A stretch of DNA of 59,682 nucleotides from Planctomyces sp. SH-PL62 (GCA_945893075.1 CAMDDX010000004.1:1-59682); one strand, 5' to 3'. Numbered from the stretch's first letter, positions 50,471-58,981 are shown. Numbers and translations are program-made. The notes: generated by a model from the sequence alone, not told the origin.

Positions 50471-51691
50471 ATACAGCACCTTGTCCGATCGCGAAAACAT
50501 CTGGCCTCGCGACGGCGTCAGCGAGGCTCGGAAGAGTTCTTTCTCAGAAGCGGGCAGCGTGTTCTGAGCGACGATCTCCAGCTTCGGGCCGGGTTTGATG
50601 ACGGTTGTTTTTCCATCATCGTCCTGAAGATACGCCAAGCCGTTGGCGGCGATCGGCGAGGAGGTGAAGTTGCCGCCCAGCCGTTCGTTCCAGAGTTCTT
50701 TGCCGGTCGTCGCGTCGTAGCACGAGCCGACGCCTGCCATGCTGACCACGATCACGAACTCGCCGACAACAATTGGCGACGGCTGATCGCGGCCGCTTTT
50801 GCGAGGCGTATGCCAGGCCATGTGCGACTGCGTGACGTCGCCTTCACCACCCGGTCGCAGAGCGTAGAAATCGCCCGGCTTCCCGTTGGCCACGAACAGC
50901 AATCCGTGTCCCGGCGTCACCGTCGGCTCGCCTCGGCCGTTGAAGGTTTTGCACGTCCAGAGCTTCTTGCCAGAGGTCGGATCGTATCCGGTAACGACGT
51001 CCTCGCCGTTGAGCACTAATTCACGGTGCGCTCCCGCATCGACGAGCACCGGAGAACTCCAACCGCCGCGTGGCGGAATTTGGCGGGGCGTTTGCCACAC
51101 GATGCTGCCCGTCTTTAAGTCGATCGCCACCAGCGACGCTTCACCTTCGGCATCACAATTCTGAATGGCCAGACCATCCACGATCAGCGGCGAGGCTCCC
51201 GCGCCCCACGGGCCGTTGAACGGACCGAGATCTTTCGACCAGAGCTTCTTCCCGGCGACATCAAAGCCGTGCATCCCGCCGCGTCCGAAGAAAGCAACGA
51301 CATGCTTGCCGTCTGTCGCACAGGTCGCCGAAGCCCATCCATTCATCTTGTGGGATACCTCGGGCGCACCGGTCCAGACAGTTTCTTGCCAGACGATCTT
51401 GCCGCTCTTCCGATCCACGCCAAAGACAACACGCTGCCGCCCCGCTTCAAGCGCCGTCGTCAGAAAAATGCGGTCGCCCACGATGACCGGCGACGACTGA
51501 CCGCTCCCCGGCAACTCCGTCTTCCAAACGATTGAGCTTTGATCCCACTTCACTGGCAAATTCGTCTCCGACGAATGCCCGTCGCTCAACGGCCCGCGCC
51601 ACTGCGGCCAGTCACCGTCCGCAGCCAGCGCGGACTGCCACAGCCCTGCACTCATCAAGCCCACCAACAGCCAACCTCGAATCGCATTCAT
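50456..51691 (-). CDS. Secreted PQQ-binding-like beta-propeller protein
   Basis: 411 residues from the ATG at 51691 (upstream is repeat). Signal peptide MNAIRGWLLVGLMSAGLWQSALA; mature start ADGDWPQWRGPLSDG, the family hallmark. Repeated WKTELPGSGQSSPVIVGDRIF, VDRKSGKIVWQETV, VAIDLKTGSIVWQTP, YDPTSGKKLWT, YDATTGKELWNERLGG blades. These outer-envelope propellers occur in large numbers in planctomycetes; actual PQQ binding is not implied. The end of the gene (GK, then TAG) is in the repeat field at 50290-50470, and the leader carries the repeat at 51706-51789. Confidence 0.9.
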   Translation of the reverse strand: MNAIRGWLLVGLMSAGLWQSALAADGDWPQWRGPLSDGHSSETNLPVKWDQSSIVWKTELPGSGQSSPVIVGDRIFLTTALEAGRQRVVFGVDRKSGKIVWQETVWTGAPEVSHKMNGWASATCATDGKHVVAFFGRGGMHGFDVAGKKLWSKDLGPFNGPWGAGASPLIVDGLAIQNCDAEGEASLVAIDLKTGSIVWQTPRQIPPRGGWSSPVLVDAGAHRELVLNGEDVVTGYDPTSGKKLWTCKTFNGRGEPTVTPGHGLLFVANGKPGDFYALRPGGEGDVTQSHMAWHTPRKSGRDQPSPIVVGEFVIVVSMAGVGSCYDATTGKELWNERLGGNFTSSPIAANGLAYLQDDDGKTTVIKPGPKLEIVAQNTLPASEKELFRASLTPSRGQMFSRSDKVLYCIGK

Positions 51692-51705
51692 GGAAATCTC
51701 CGTGT

Positions 51706-51789
51706 CGTAGGTCAGGCTTTCTAGCCTGACCCGATTCTTGAACCAGGGTCGCACCAACATTCGGGTCAGCCTGGAAAGGCTGACCTACG
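51706..51789. repeat. 29-bp inverted repeat (26/29) between the RidA and PQQ-propeller genes
   Basis: Arms 51706-51734 and 51761-51789; left arm starts CGTAGGTCAGGC. The right arm contains the TAG stop codon (51785-51787, minus strand) of the RidA gene, and the left arm is in the leader of the PQQ-propeller gene. Confidence 0.85.
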
Positions 51790-52228
51790 TTTTGATCTCA
51801 AAAATCGCCTCGACCTCAACCGCCGGCCCCGTCGGCAGCGACGCGAAGCCCAGCGCACTGCGAGCGTGCCAGCCATCACCCTCTTTGCCGAAGAGCTGAT
51901 GCACGAGGTCCGACGCTCCGTTGATGACCAAGTGCTGATCGGTGAAGTCCAGCGTCGAATTCACGCAACCCAACAGCTTCACGCACCGCAGGCCGTTCAG
52001 CGTGCCGTGAGTAAAATGCACCGAGTTCAGAATCTTGACCATGCACTCGCGAGCCGCCGCATAGCCTTGCTCAACGGTCAGATCGCGGCCGAGCTTCCCC
52101 TTCATGTCGCTGGTGTGCCCGGACGTGAACAGCAGATTGCCCGCCTTCGCGCACAGGTTGAGATATCCGGGCTTCACTTCAGAAAACGTCAGGCCAAGTT
52201 CTTTCGCGAGCTGCTCAGGGCTATTCAT
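51785..52228 (-). CDS. RidA (YjgF/YER057c/UK114) family protein
   Basis: 147 residues from the ATG at 52228; a longer open frame upstream lacks family similarity. RidA-like blocks: GYLNLCAKAGNLLFTSGHTSDMKGKLGRDLTVEQGYAAARECMVKIL, then VKLLGCVNSTLDFTDQHLVINGASDLVHQLFG and HARSALGFASLPTGPAVEVEAIFEI. RidA proteins hydrolyse reactive enamine/imine intermediates; the catalytic Arg is expected in the A-R-S-A stretch (HARSALG). It may protect amino-acid metabolism; distant subfamilies differ. It is divergent from the hydrolase gene at 52381. Its stop codon comes from the repeat at 51706-51789. Confidence 0.85.
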   Translation of the reverse strand: MNSPEQLAKELGLTFSEVKPGYLNLCAKAGNLLFTSGHTSDMKGKLGRDLTVEQGYAAARECMVKILNSVHFTHGTLNGLRCVKLLGCVNSTLDFTDQHLVINGASDLVHQLFGKEGDGWHARSALGFASLPTGPAVEVEAIFEIKT

Positions 52229-52375
52229 GGTCGGCACCTTGTCGTTGGACGTTGAGTTATGTTCTGATTCCCGCCACATCCGCCGCCGACGGTCGGCGAC
52301 AGGTTGAGCAGAATACTCTCCCCCCCGCGAGTTCGGAAATGAACGTACCTTCCCCACACCACAATGCCGTCATCC

Positions 52376-52412
52376 GGCCGATGGCTGATGGCCGATGGCT
52401 GATGGCTGTTAT
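52376..52412. repeat. GGCTGATGGCCGATGGCTG repeat at the hydrolase gene start
   Basis: Minus-strand relative of the ATAACGGCTATCGGC family: GCCGATGGCTGATGGC- and GGCTGTTAT-words, ending GTTATC. Two in-frame ATGs (52381, 52402) of the hydrolase gene lie inside it. Confidence 0.6.
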
Positions 52413-54672
52413 CACACTTTGTGTTGTCGCCGCGTATTGGAGAACTCCCGCGCAGGCCGCCGATGATGAGCTCATCAAGAGTCTGCAATCTCTCGATGCG
52501 CAGGTCGTCCCCGCTGCCGAACGCGAGACCTTTACTAATCAAGTGCGCGAGCAACAGCGTCGCCTGATGCGCGATGCCAACGAACACAGTTCCGCCGAAT
52601 GGCGACAGATCAAGTCTCGCGACGATTGGGAACGCTTTCGTCGCGAGAAGCTCACCGCCTTGAAGAAGTCGCTCGGCTCGTGGCCGGAACCGCCGGCATC
52701 GGTTCCCGTGCGAGTGACATCAACCTTTGAGGGCGATGGATTCGTCATCGAGAACATCGTATTTCAGAGTCGCCCCGGCTGGTGGGTGACGGCGAATCTG
52801 TATCGCCCCGCAAAGCCTCGCGAGTCGATGCCCGGCCTCTTGATTTGTCATGCCCACCACACGCCCAAGGAACATGGCGAACTGCAAGACATGGGCATGA
52901 CGTGGGTGAGAGCCGGTTGCCTGGTGCTCGTGATGGATCAAGTTGGCCACGGCGAACGGCGTCAGCATCCGTTTGCAACCGCCGCCGACTTCGACAAACC
53001 GTATCGAGTCGGACACGCCGACTACTCATTCCGCTACGACAGCGCGATGCAACTACAACTCGTCGGCGAAAGTCTCGTGGGCTGGATGGCGTGGGACATG
53101 ATGCGCGGTGTCGATGTGCTGCTGGCTCGGCCGGGCATCGATCCGAAGCGATTGATTCTGCTCGGAGCCGTCGCTGGCGGAGGCGATCCCGTCGCCGTGA
53201 CCGGCGCGCTGGATGAACGGTTCGCGGCCGTCGTGCCGTTCAACTTCGGCGGTCCACAACCGGAGTCTCGGTACCCGTTGCCCGACGATGCCGAGACCTC
53301 GTTCAATTATGCGGGCGGCGGCAGTTGGGAATCGACTCGCAACCTGCGAGATTCGGCCTCACACGGCTTTCTGCCGTGGGTGATCGTCGGCGGCATCGCG
53401 CCGCGCCGACTGGTCTACGCTCACGAGTTCAACTGGGATCAAGAACGTGACCCCGTTTGGAAACGGCTGCAAACGATCTTCGGCTTTTACGACCACACGG
53501 ACTTCCTCGCATTCACTCTCGGCCGAGGAGCCGTCACCGGCTCGTCGCCACAGGACACACATTGCACGCACATCGGCAAGACGCATCGCATCCGCATTCA
53601 CGAAGCATTCCGCTCGTGGTTCGGCATCGAGATCTCACTGGAAACGGAATTCAGTTCGCGCCTGCCGGCCGACCGCTTGCGGTGCTGGACTCCAGAACTG
53701 AAACAAGAGCTGCAACCAAAATCGCTCGCCGAGATGACGACCGCGCTGGCGGATCAATTCGCAGCGACAAACGTCCGTGACCGACAGACACGACTCGTCG
53801 CCAGCGAGAGCCGTCGTGACTTCCGCCGCCGCTGGACCGAACTGCTGCGCGTCGCGTCCGACGACCCGCTGGTCGTGGAGCAACGTCTCCGGCAAGAGAC
53901 TGCGGCGACCGTTCGCGTGGAGGCGGTCGCGCTCATGAGTTCGTCGGGCAATCGTACCCCGCTCGTGCTGCTCACGCCGCAGAAGTTGCGTGACGGACAA
54001 CCGGTCGTCGTCGCACTTTGCTCACAAGGCAAAGAGAGACTGCTCAAGGAACGCTCACGCGACGTCGCCGAGTTGCTCGCACGAGGTGCCGCCGTCTGTC
54101 TGGTCGATCCACGCGGGATCGGCGAGTCGAAGCTCGGCGACAGTCACGGCCGGCGCAGTTCCGCCACGTCGATGTCATCCACGGCGTTGATGCTCGGCAC
54201 ACCACTGCTCGGCCATCAACTGCGTGATGTGCGGCTCGCACTGACTTGGCTGCGCAAGCAACCCGAACTGAAAGGCCGCCGCTTCGCGTTGTGGGGCGAA
54301 TCACTCACGCCACCGAATCCCAATACCGCACTGTTTCGTCAACCACGAGACGACGACCAAGCCTTGCCCGCGCCGTCCGAACCGCAAGCTCCACTGCTCG
54401 CGCTGCTCGCCGGATTGTTTGAAGACGACGTCTCAGCGATCTACACGGCCGGTGGTCTGTCGAGTTGGCGTTCGCTGCTCGCCGAGTACTTAGTTCTCAC
54501 GGCCCACGACAGCATCGTTCCCGGTGTACTCACCGCAGGTGACCTGACCGATCTGATCGAGCCTTTTCGTTCCGACCGCCGAGTCCGCATTGAAGCCGCT
54601 GTGGACGGCTGGAACCGACTTGTGCCTGCCAACTCAAAACGCGAAGGCCCGGTGAAGTGGCTCGTGGAATAG
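52381..54672 (+). CDS. Secreted double alpha/beta hydrolase-fold protein
   Basis: 763 residues from the ATG at 52381, inside a repeat; a second ATG at 52402 is possible. Signal peptide region AVITLCVVAAYWRTPAQA. First hydrolase domain (about 95-400): VTANLYRPAKPRESMPGLLICHAHHTPKEH, MDQVGHGERRQHPF; the nucleophile elbow reads LLGAVAGGGDPVAV, with Ala (codon at 53173) where acetyl-xylan-esterase-like relatives have Ser (GxSGGG). Second domain (about 520-760): DGQPVVVALCSQGKERLL, AAVCLVDPRGIGESKLGD, ALTWLRKQPELKGRRFALWGESL, where GES supplies a possible nucleophile Ser. Perhaps a glycan-ester hydrolase whose first domain has become structural. Inference. Confidence 0.8.
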   Translation: MADGRWLMAVITLCVVAAYWRTPAQAADDELIKSLQSLDAQVVPAAERETFTNQVREQQRRLMRDANEHSSAEWRQIKSRDDWERFRREKLTALKKSLGSWPEPPASVPVRVTSTFEGDGFVIENIVFQSRPGWWVTANLYRPAKPRESMPGLLICHAHHTPKEHGELQDMGMTWVRAGCLVLVMDQVGHGERRQHPFATAADFDKPYRVGHADYSFRYDSAMQLQLVGESLVGWMAWDMMRGVDVLLARPGIDPKRLILLGAVAGGGDPVAVTGALDERFAAVVPFNFGGPQPESRYPLPDDAETSFNYAGGGSWESTRNLRDSASHGFLPWVIVGGIAPRRLVYAHEFNWDQERDPVWKRLQTIFGFYDHTDFLAFTLGRGAVTGSSPQDTHCTHIGKTHRIRIHEAFRSWFGIEISLETEFSSRLPADRLRCWTPELKQELQPKSLAEMTTALADQFAATNVRDRQTRLVASESRRDFRRRWTELLRVASDDPLVVEQRLRQETAATVRVEAVALMSSSGNRTPLVLLTPQKLRDGQPVVVALCSQGKERLLKERSRDVAELLARGAAVCLVDPRGIGESKLGDSHGRRSSATSMSSTALMLGTPLLGHQLRDVRLALTWLRKQPELKGRRFALWGESLTPPNPNTALFRQPRDDDQALPAPSEPQAPLLALLAGLFEDDVSAIYTAGGLSSWRSLLAEYLVLTAHDSIVPGVLTAGDLTDLIEPFRSDRRVRIEAAVDGWNRLVPANSKREGPVKWLVE

Positions 54673-54686
54673 AGCAGGACCATTGG

Positions 54687-54752
54687 GTAGCCGCGTTTCG
54701 CCAGAACGCGGGCCTGTCATTGAACACCCGCGTTCTGGCGAAACGCGGCTAC
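54687..54752. repeat. perfect 26-bp inverted repeat
   Basis: Arms 54687-54712 (GTAGCCGCGTTTCGCC start) and 54727-54752, 14-base loop. It lies between the hydrolase stop (54672) and the aldolase start (54764), on the same strand. Confidence 0.88.
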
Positions 54753-54763
54753 GAAGGCATTTC

Positions 54764-55615
54764 ATGATTCGCAACGCCGTCAAACACAAACTCCGCGAAG
54801 GCGGAGTCTCCATCGGCACGATGATGTTCGAGTTCAACACCACCGGCATCGCCCGCATCGTCGCGAACGCCGGTGCCGAGTTCGCCGTCTTCGACATGGA
54901 ACATAGCGGCTGGAGCATCGAGACGATCCGCATGTTGATCGCCACGACTCCGAAGGCCGAGATGGTCCCGATCGTCCGCATTCCCGCCACCGAGTATCAC
55001 TTCGTCGCCAACGTGCTCGACATGGGCGCGATGGGCGTCATGGTCCCGATGTGCGAAAGCGCAGACCAAGCTCGCCTGCTGGTCAACTCGGCAAAGTACC
55101 CGCCGGACGGTCGCCGCGGTGCCGCCTTCAGCATCGCTCATGACGACTACCGCGGCGGTTCAATCCCGGACATCATTCGTTCCGCGAACGACGAAACGCT
55201 GCTGATTGCGCAGATCGAAACCGCTCACGGCCTGGACAACGTCGAAGAGATTGCTGCCGTCCCCGGCATTGATGCGTTGTGGATCGGCCTCTACGACCTC
55301 ACCCTCTCGCTCGGCGTCCCCGGCCAAATGAATCACCCGGATGTCCTCGCCGCCACCGATCGCGTCTTCGCCGCCTGTCATGCACACAACAAGTCACCGG
55401 CCGTGCTCGTCACCAGCATCGCCGAGGGGGAATCTCAACTGAAACGCGGCTTCAAACTGATCGCTTACGGTGGCGACCTGTGGCTCTATCAAGCCGCGCT
55501 CCGTGTCGGGATTGCATCGCTTAGGAACGAGGTCGCAATAACTTCCAGAAGTGAAACCGTCTGCTATGAGCCGCAGAGCGCTAGCCCCGGTTCGGATGAC
55601 ACAAACCGGGGCTAG
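54764..55615 (+). CDS. HpcH/HpaI aldolase/citrate lyase family protein
   Basis: 283 residues from the ATG at 54764. Family motifs: SIGTMMFEFNTTGIARIVANAGAEFAVFDMEHSGWSIE, VPIVRIPATEYHFVANVLDMGAMGVMVPMCESADQA, LLIAQIETAHGLDNVEEIAAVPGIDALWIGLYDLTLSLGVPGQ (metal-binding Glu and Asp). It most likely cleaves a 2-keto-3-deoxy sugar acid to pyruvate and an aldehyde. The C-terminus after about residue 258 (SRSETVCYEPQSASPGSDDTNRG) is not family-like and comes from a palindromic repeat that also gives the TAG stop (55613-55615). Confidence 0.88.
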   Translation: MIRNAVKHKLREGGVSIGTMMFEFNTTGIARIVANAGAEFAVFDMEHSGWSIETIRMLIATTPKAEMVPIVRIPATEYHFVANVLDMGAMGVMVPMCESADQARLLVNSAKYPPDGRRGAAFSIAHDDYRGGSIPDIIRSANDETLLIAQIETAHGLDNVEEIAAVPGIDALWIGLYDLTLSLGVPGQMNHPDVLAATDRVFAACHAHNKSPAVLVTSIAEGESQLKRGFKLIAYGGDLWLYQAALRVGIASLRNEVAITSRSETVCYEPQSASPGSDDTNRG

Positions 55616-55627
55616 CGCCCTGCGGCT
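55569..55627. repeat. 24-bp inverted repeat giving the C-terminus and stop of the aldolase gene
   Basis: Arms 55569-55592 and 55604-55627 pair at 23 of 24 positions (core GCGCTAGCCCCGGTT). The TAG of GGGGCTAGCG closes the aldolase frame. Kin of the degraded repeat at 18887-18957. Confidence 0.85.
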
Positions 55628-55815
55628 GATCGGAACGAGCAACCCAACGGTGCGGTCAGCAGCAAGTCATTAGAGATCGAGCGGTGATCCGAGCGAGCCA
55701 ACGCGCTAGATGCGACGCCTGTGACGCTGTCCGCAGTCCGTCGGCAGCGTGCGGCGCGTGGCGGTCGATATTGCCGAAGTTGTGCGAAGTCCGCCCTGTC
55801 GTTCGGAGACGTTCC

Positions 55816-56862
55816 ATGCGTGCGTTGCTGTCGCTCTTTGTGGTGTGTGCGTTGTCGTCGGTCGCCTGTGGCGCGGATGAGTTGGTGATTGCATCGACTC
55901 GTCCGGGGACAACGACGGTGCCGACTCCGTTCGATCTCGTGGTCGTCCTGCCTGGAGGGTGGACGCCGACAATGATCACGGTCAATGACGTGGAGGTGCC
56001 GCTTCCCGTGAAGGCTCCGACGGCCGACTTCGTGCTGTTGTCGATCCCGAAGGCGCAGCAGCAACCAGTCGCTGCCGACTACAAGATTCTGGTGATTGCG
56101 AAGACCGCCGATCTGAAAACGAAGACGGCGACAGCGACGGTGAAATTGGATGCTCAAGGCTTGCCGGTCGTGGCTCCCAAGCCGACGTTGCAGACGGGTG
56201 GTCTGTTTGGGGCAGCGGCGAAGACGTCGGCGGATGTGCTGAAGGGGGCGGGGACCGAGATCGGAGCCAATTCAGCCGCGACCGCCACGAAGATTTCCGA
56301 CATGCTGAACTCGACGGCGTTGGGATGGACGGTGAAGGGTGTCGCTCGGCGCGGGGTGGCTCGGCGGGATATCGACCCGATTGAAACGACGACGCGATTG
56401 GAAACGATCTTCAGCGAGTTCGCCTGGCGTGCGTATCAAGAGCATCACGCCGGAAAAACAGACGTGGCGAAGCTGGAAGCGGATCTGCATCAGGCGATTC
56501 GGGACCGCGTCTGGACTTCCGGACCCTTTGTGCAAGAGGAATGGAAGCCGTATCTGGAGGCGGTGGAAGCGTCGATGCGTCGGCTGGCGGACTCGGACAA
56601 ATTGAAACTCACGAATGGCCTGCATGTGTCGTTGGTGCTCGCCGCGTTGGGCGACGGGTTCGGTAAACTGAAGTCCTTTCACGAGACGTTCGACAAGTTT
56701 TTTGTCGGCTCGGCGGTTGGGAATAGCGGAGCGATGGGCGGAGTTCATTCCGGTTTCGGCGGTTCCGGTGTCTCTGGTTCGTCCGGTCGTTGCGGCTGTG
56801 ACGACTGTTGCCGGCGGCGGCACCGCGCGACCTGTTTGCGAATCGTTCTCTTGGGGCTATGA
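55816..56862 (+). CDS. Secreted protein of unknown function with Cys-rich end
   Basis: 348 residues from the ATG at 55816, where a signal peptide starts (MRALLSLFVVCALSSVACGA). An Ig-like beta domain follows (about 25-110: LVIASTRPGTTTVPTPFDLVVVLPGGWTPTMITVNDVEVPLP). Residues about 140-200 are Ala/Thr-rich and may anchor or extend. The rest is helical (TTRLETIFSEFAWRAYQEHHAGKTDVAKLEADLHQAIRDRVW). The end is unusual: GVHSGFGGSGVSGSSG, then RCGCDDCCRRRH and a short hydrophobic tail, which might bind a metal, unless a frameshift near 56750 altered it. No family is recognised. The matrixin-like gene starts 47 bp later on the same strand. Confidence 0.65.
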   Translation: MRALLSLFVVCALSSVACGADELVIASTRPGTTTVPTPFDLVVVLPGGWTPTMITVNDVEVPLPVKAPTADFVLLSIPKAQQQPVAADYKILVIAKTADLKTKTATATVKLDAQGLPVVAPKPTLQTGGLFGAAAKTSADVLKGAGTEIGANSAATATKISDMLNSTALGWTVKGVARRGVARRDIDPIETTTRLETIFSEFAWRAYQEHHAGKTDVAKLEADLHQAIRDRVWTSGPFVQEEWKPYLEAVEASMRRLADSDKLKLTNGLHVSLVLAALGDGFGKLKSFHETFDKFFVGSAVGNSGAMGGVHSGFGGSGVSGSSGRCGCDDCCRRRHRATCLRIVLLGL

Positions 56863-56909
56863 CACTCCCTTGGCTCACGGATCAATCAGCACGACAAAGG
56901 CGACAAACG

Positions 56910-57752
56910 ATGGACCCATTGACGATTCTCAGTTTGATCACGACAGCGGCGAGTATCTTAGGAAAGGCGAACGGTGCTCCGCCGGTGGACGCGATCATCG
57001 CGTTGCTGAAGAAATTGAACGACACCGGAATCGTAAAATTGCCCAAGGAACTGTCAGAGGGACAATTTGACGAGGCCGTTCAGAAGCTGGTGGGAAGCCT
57101 GAAGGACTGGCTGCCGTTCCTGCGAGACAAAGCGGGGTTGCCGGCCGGCGGCTTGGACTCGGCGTTGGTGGCAGCGATTCAAAAGCTCTGCCTGGGCAGT
57201 CCGACGGGTTCGACGACCGGCGGAGTCGCGACCCGCGCGCGGTTCGACGCGGCAACGCATGCCGAGGTGAATCTCTCGCCGGAGATGAAGGCGGAGATCG
57301 GCGACCCCGGCAAGTGGCTGCGGGTCTTTCTGACTCCCAACGCGATCATCGACCGCGATCTGCTGACACGCGCCTTCGTGGCGTGGCAAGACGTGATCGG
57401 TATGCGCGTGCGGATCGTGCATGACGAAAACGCGGCGAACGTGATCATTAATGTGGTGCCGCTGGATGGTCTGGGTGGCAAGCTGGCCGAAGCGACGGTC
57501 GGCGACGGCCCTGGTTCGCCGCTCGTGAGCACGCTGAGCATCGACCAGTCCGAAGACTGGACGCCGGAGAAATACTTGTACGCGATGGAGCACGAGATTG
57601 GGCATCTGCTGGGCTTGGAGCACATCAACGATGGCGCGGCACTGATGAACCCGATGTTGCAACTGGATGCCGCCGGGCAACCCAAGTTCACGGCCCCGCA
57701 GTCCATCGACATCGCCACTGCGAAACAGACTTGGGGCGAGCCGATCCCGTAA
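56910..57752 (+). CDS. Matrixin-like (M10-type) zinc metalloprotease without signal peptide
   Basis: 280 residues from the ATG at 56910; earlier starts overlap the preceding gene. The metzincin motif HEIGHLLGLEH is residues 228-238 and is followed by the Met-turn-like ALMNPM. Other M10 features: KWLRVFLTPNAIIDRDLLTRAFVAWQDVIGMRVRIVHDENAANVIINVVP and AEATVGDGPGSPLVSTLSI. The N-terminus (MDPLTILSLITTAASILGKANG) is helical and only mildly hydrophobic, not a clear signal. No cysteine-switch propeptide is seen. It may leave the cell by a leaderless route or act inside; inference. It is convergent with the lipoprotein gene, 27 bp away. Confidence 0.82.
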   Translation: MDPLTILSLITTAASILGKANGAPPVDAIIALLKKLNDTGIVKLPKELSEGQFDEAVQKLVGSLKDWLPFLRDKAGLPAGGLDSALVAAIQKLCLGSPTGSTTGGVATRARFDAATHAEVNLSPEMKAEIGDPGKWLRVFLTPNAIIDRDLLTRAFVAWQDVIGMRVRIVHDENAANVIINVVPLDGLGGKLAEATVGDGPGSPLVSTLSIDQSEDWTPEKYLYAMEHEIGHLLGLEHINDGAALMNPMLQLDAAGQPKFTAPQSIDIATAKQTWGEPIP

Positions 57753-57779
57753 CCAGAAAGACTCGGCCATGCCACGGCT

Positions 57780-58748
57780 TCATTTGGCAGTCGGCTGAAT
57801 CGGCAAGTCTTCCGTGGCGGCGGCTGGGGCCGGCGGAGCGAGCGGCGGGTTGACCGGTGTGCCTGGCGTGCAGGTCTGCTGGTCCGACGCGCACGAGGTG
57901 CAGCCTGGCTGACACCAGCGGCTGAACCAGCCCTGTTTTTTCGTCTTGCAGTTGGTCTGACACGGTCGGCAGGGAGCCTTGAGGGGCAGGCGTCGCGGCG
58001 CAGACTCTTCGACACGCGGTTGCTGCATGGCGACCCCCAGCGTCAGCGGGATCACGAGCGGAATATCCGTGACCTGGAGCGACTCACGCAGTGGTGCCTT
58101 GGGGGGCGGTTCTTCGAGCGGCAGGCGGAGTGGTTGCGCACAATCGTTGGGGACGCAGACCGGTGGTGCGCTGTTCGCGCACCACTCGGCACTCTTGCCA
58201 TTGGGGAAACCGGACTGGGGGCTAGGTTCAGGATTCATCAGCGCTGCACGTTGTCGGCGTTGCCAGTCGGCCATCCGTTGCTCGTGCAGCGCTTCACGCA
58301 ACTCGGACGTCCTCTGCCGTTCGGCCATCAACCGCTTGAGTCGCTCGGCATCCACTTCGGGTTGACCGAGCGTAAAGCCTTGATCGACATTCAGCCCCAA
58401 TTTCGTCCGGACCTCTTCCTTGAACGCAGCGGAGTGGTCGTCTTGGCTTCGTTCAGCGTCTCCTCGTAGCGCCGCCTTGCGGTAGGCATGGCAGCGTTGG
58501 ACCTCGTCGAGATCGGCTTGGGCTTCTTCCACGAGTGCTTCACGTTCGGCATTGAGTTCATCCAGCAAGATCTGCCGTTCGCGGTCTTTGAGCGCGTGGG
58601 CCGCCGCGAAGTTCTTATCGACCTGCTCGGACACCGTGGTGAGACTCTGAACGAGTCGGCCAGGGAGCGTGGCCACGGAGGCAACGGTCGCGCAACCGGA
58701 AAGTGCGGAAAAGAGAGCGGCAATGGGGAGGACGGTTCGGAGGGTCAT
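57780..58748 (-). CDS. Putative lipoprotein with coiled coil and Cys-rich C-terminus
   Basis: 322 residues from the ATG at 58748. Lipobox: LSGC with Cys19 in TLRTVLPIAALFSALSGCATV. Residues about 45-185 are helical and charged (LLDELNAEREALVEEAQADLDEVQRC). The C-terminal third is Pro-rich with many Cys: CRPCQTNCKTKK, WCQPGCTSCASDQQTCTP, suggesting disulfides. No known family is recognised. The pattern, lipid anchor, coiled coil and a Cys/Pro-rich end, fits an envelope spacer protein. Convergent with the matrixin-like gene. Confidence 0.7.
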   Translation of the reverse strand: MTLRTVLPIAALFSALSGCATVASVATLPGRLVQSLTTVSEQVDKNFAAAHALKDRERQILLDELNAEREALVEEAQADLDEVQRCHAYRKAALRGDAERSQDDHSAAFKEEVRTKLGLNVDQGFTLGQPEVDAERLKRLMAERQRTSELREALHEQRMADWQRRQRAALMNPEPSPQSGFPNGKSAEWCANSAPPVCVPNDCAQPLRLPLEEPPPKAPLRESLQVTDIPLVIPLTLGVAMQQPRVEESAPRRLPLKAPCRPCQTNCKTKKQGWFSRWCQPGCTSCASDQQTCTPGTPVNPPLAPPAPAAATEDLPIQPTAK

Positions 58749-58981
58749 ACGGAAGATCCTGCGCGCGAGAGTGATCCGGAGGCTGCGCAGATGATCGGAT
58801 CGCGCAGACCGTTTTCCGCAGAATAACCGTGCGTGCCGGTGCAAGCGTTACCGTCGCCACAAGCGGGCTAACCTGAATTCTTCATAACCGGACACAAAAT
58901 GGTCTCGTCGTGTTTCCAACTGGTGGAATTGATTGCCAATTGAAGACTCCCACGAAGGCCACCCGCGAATAACTGCGGAAG

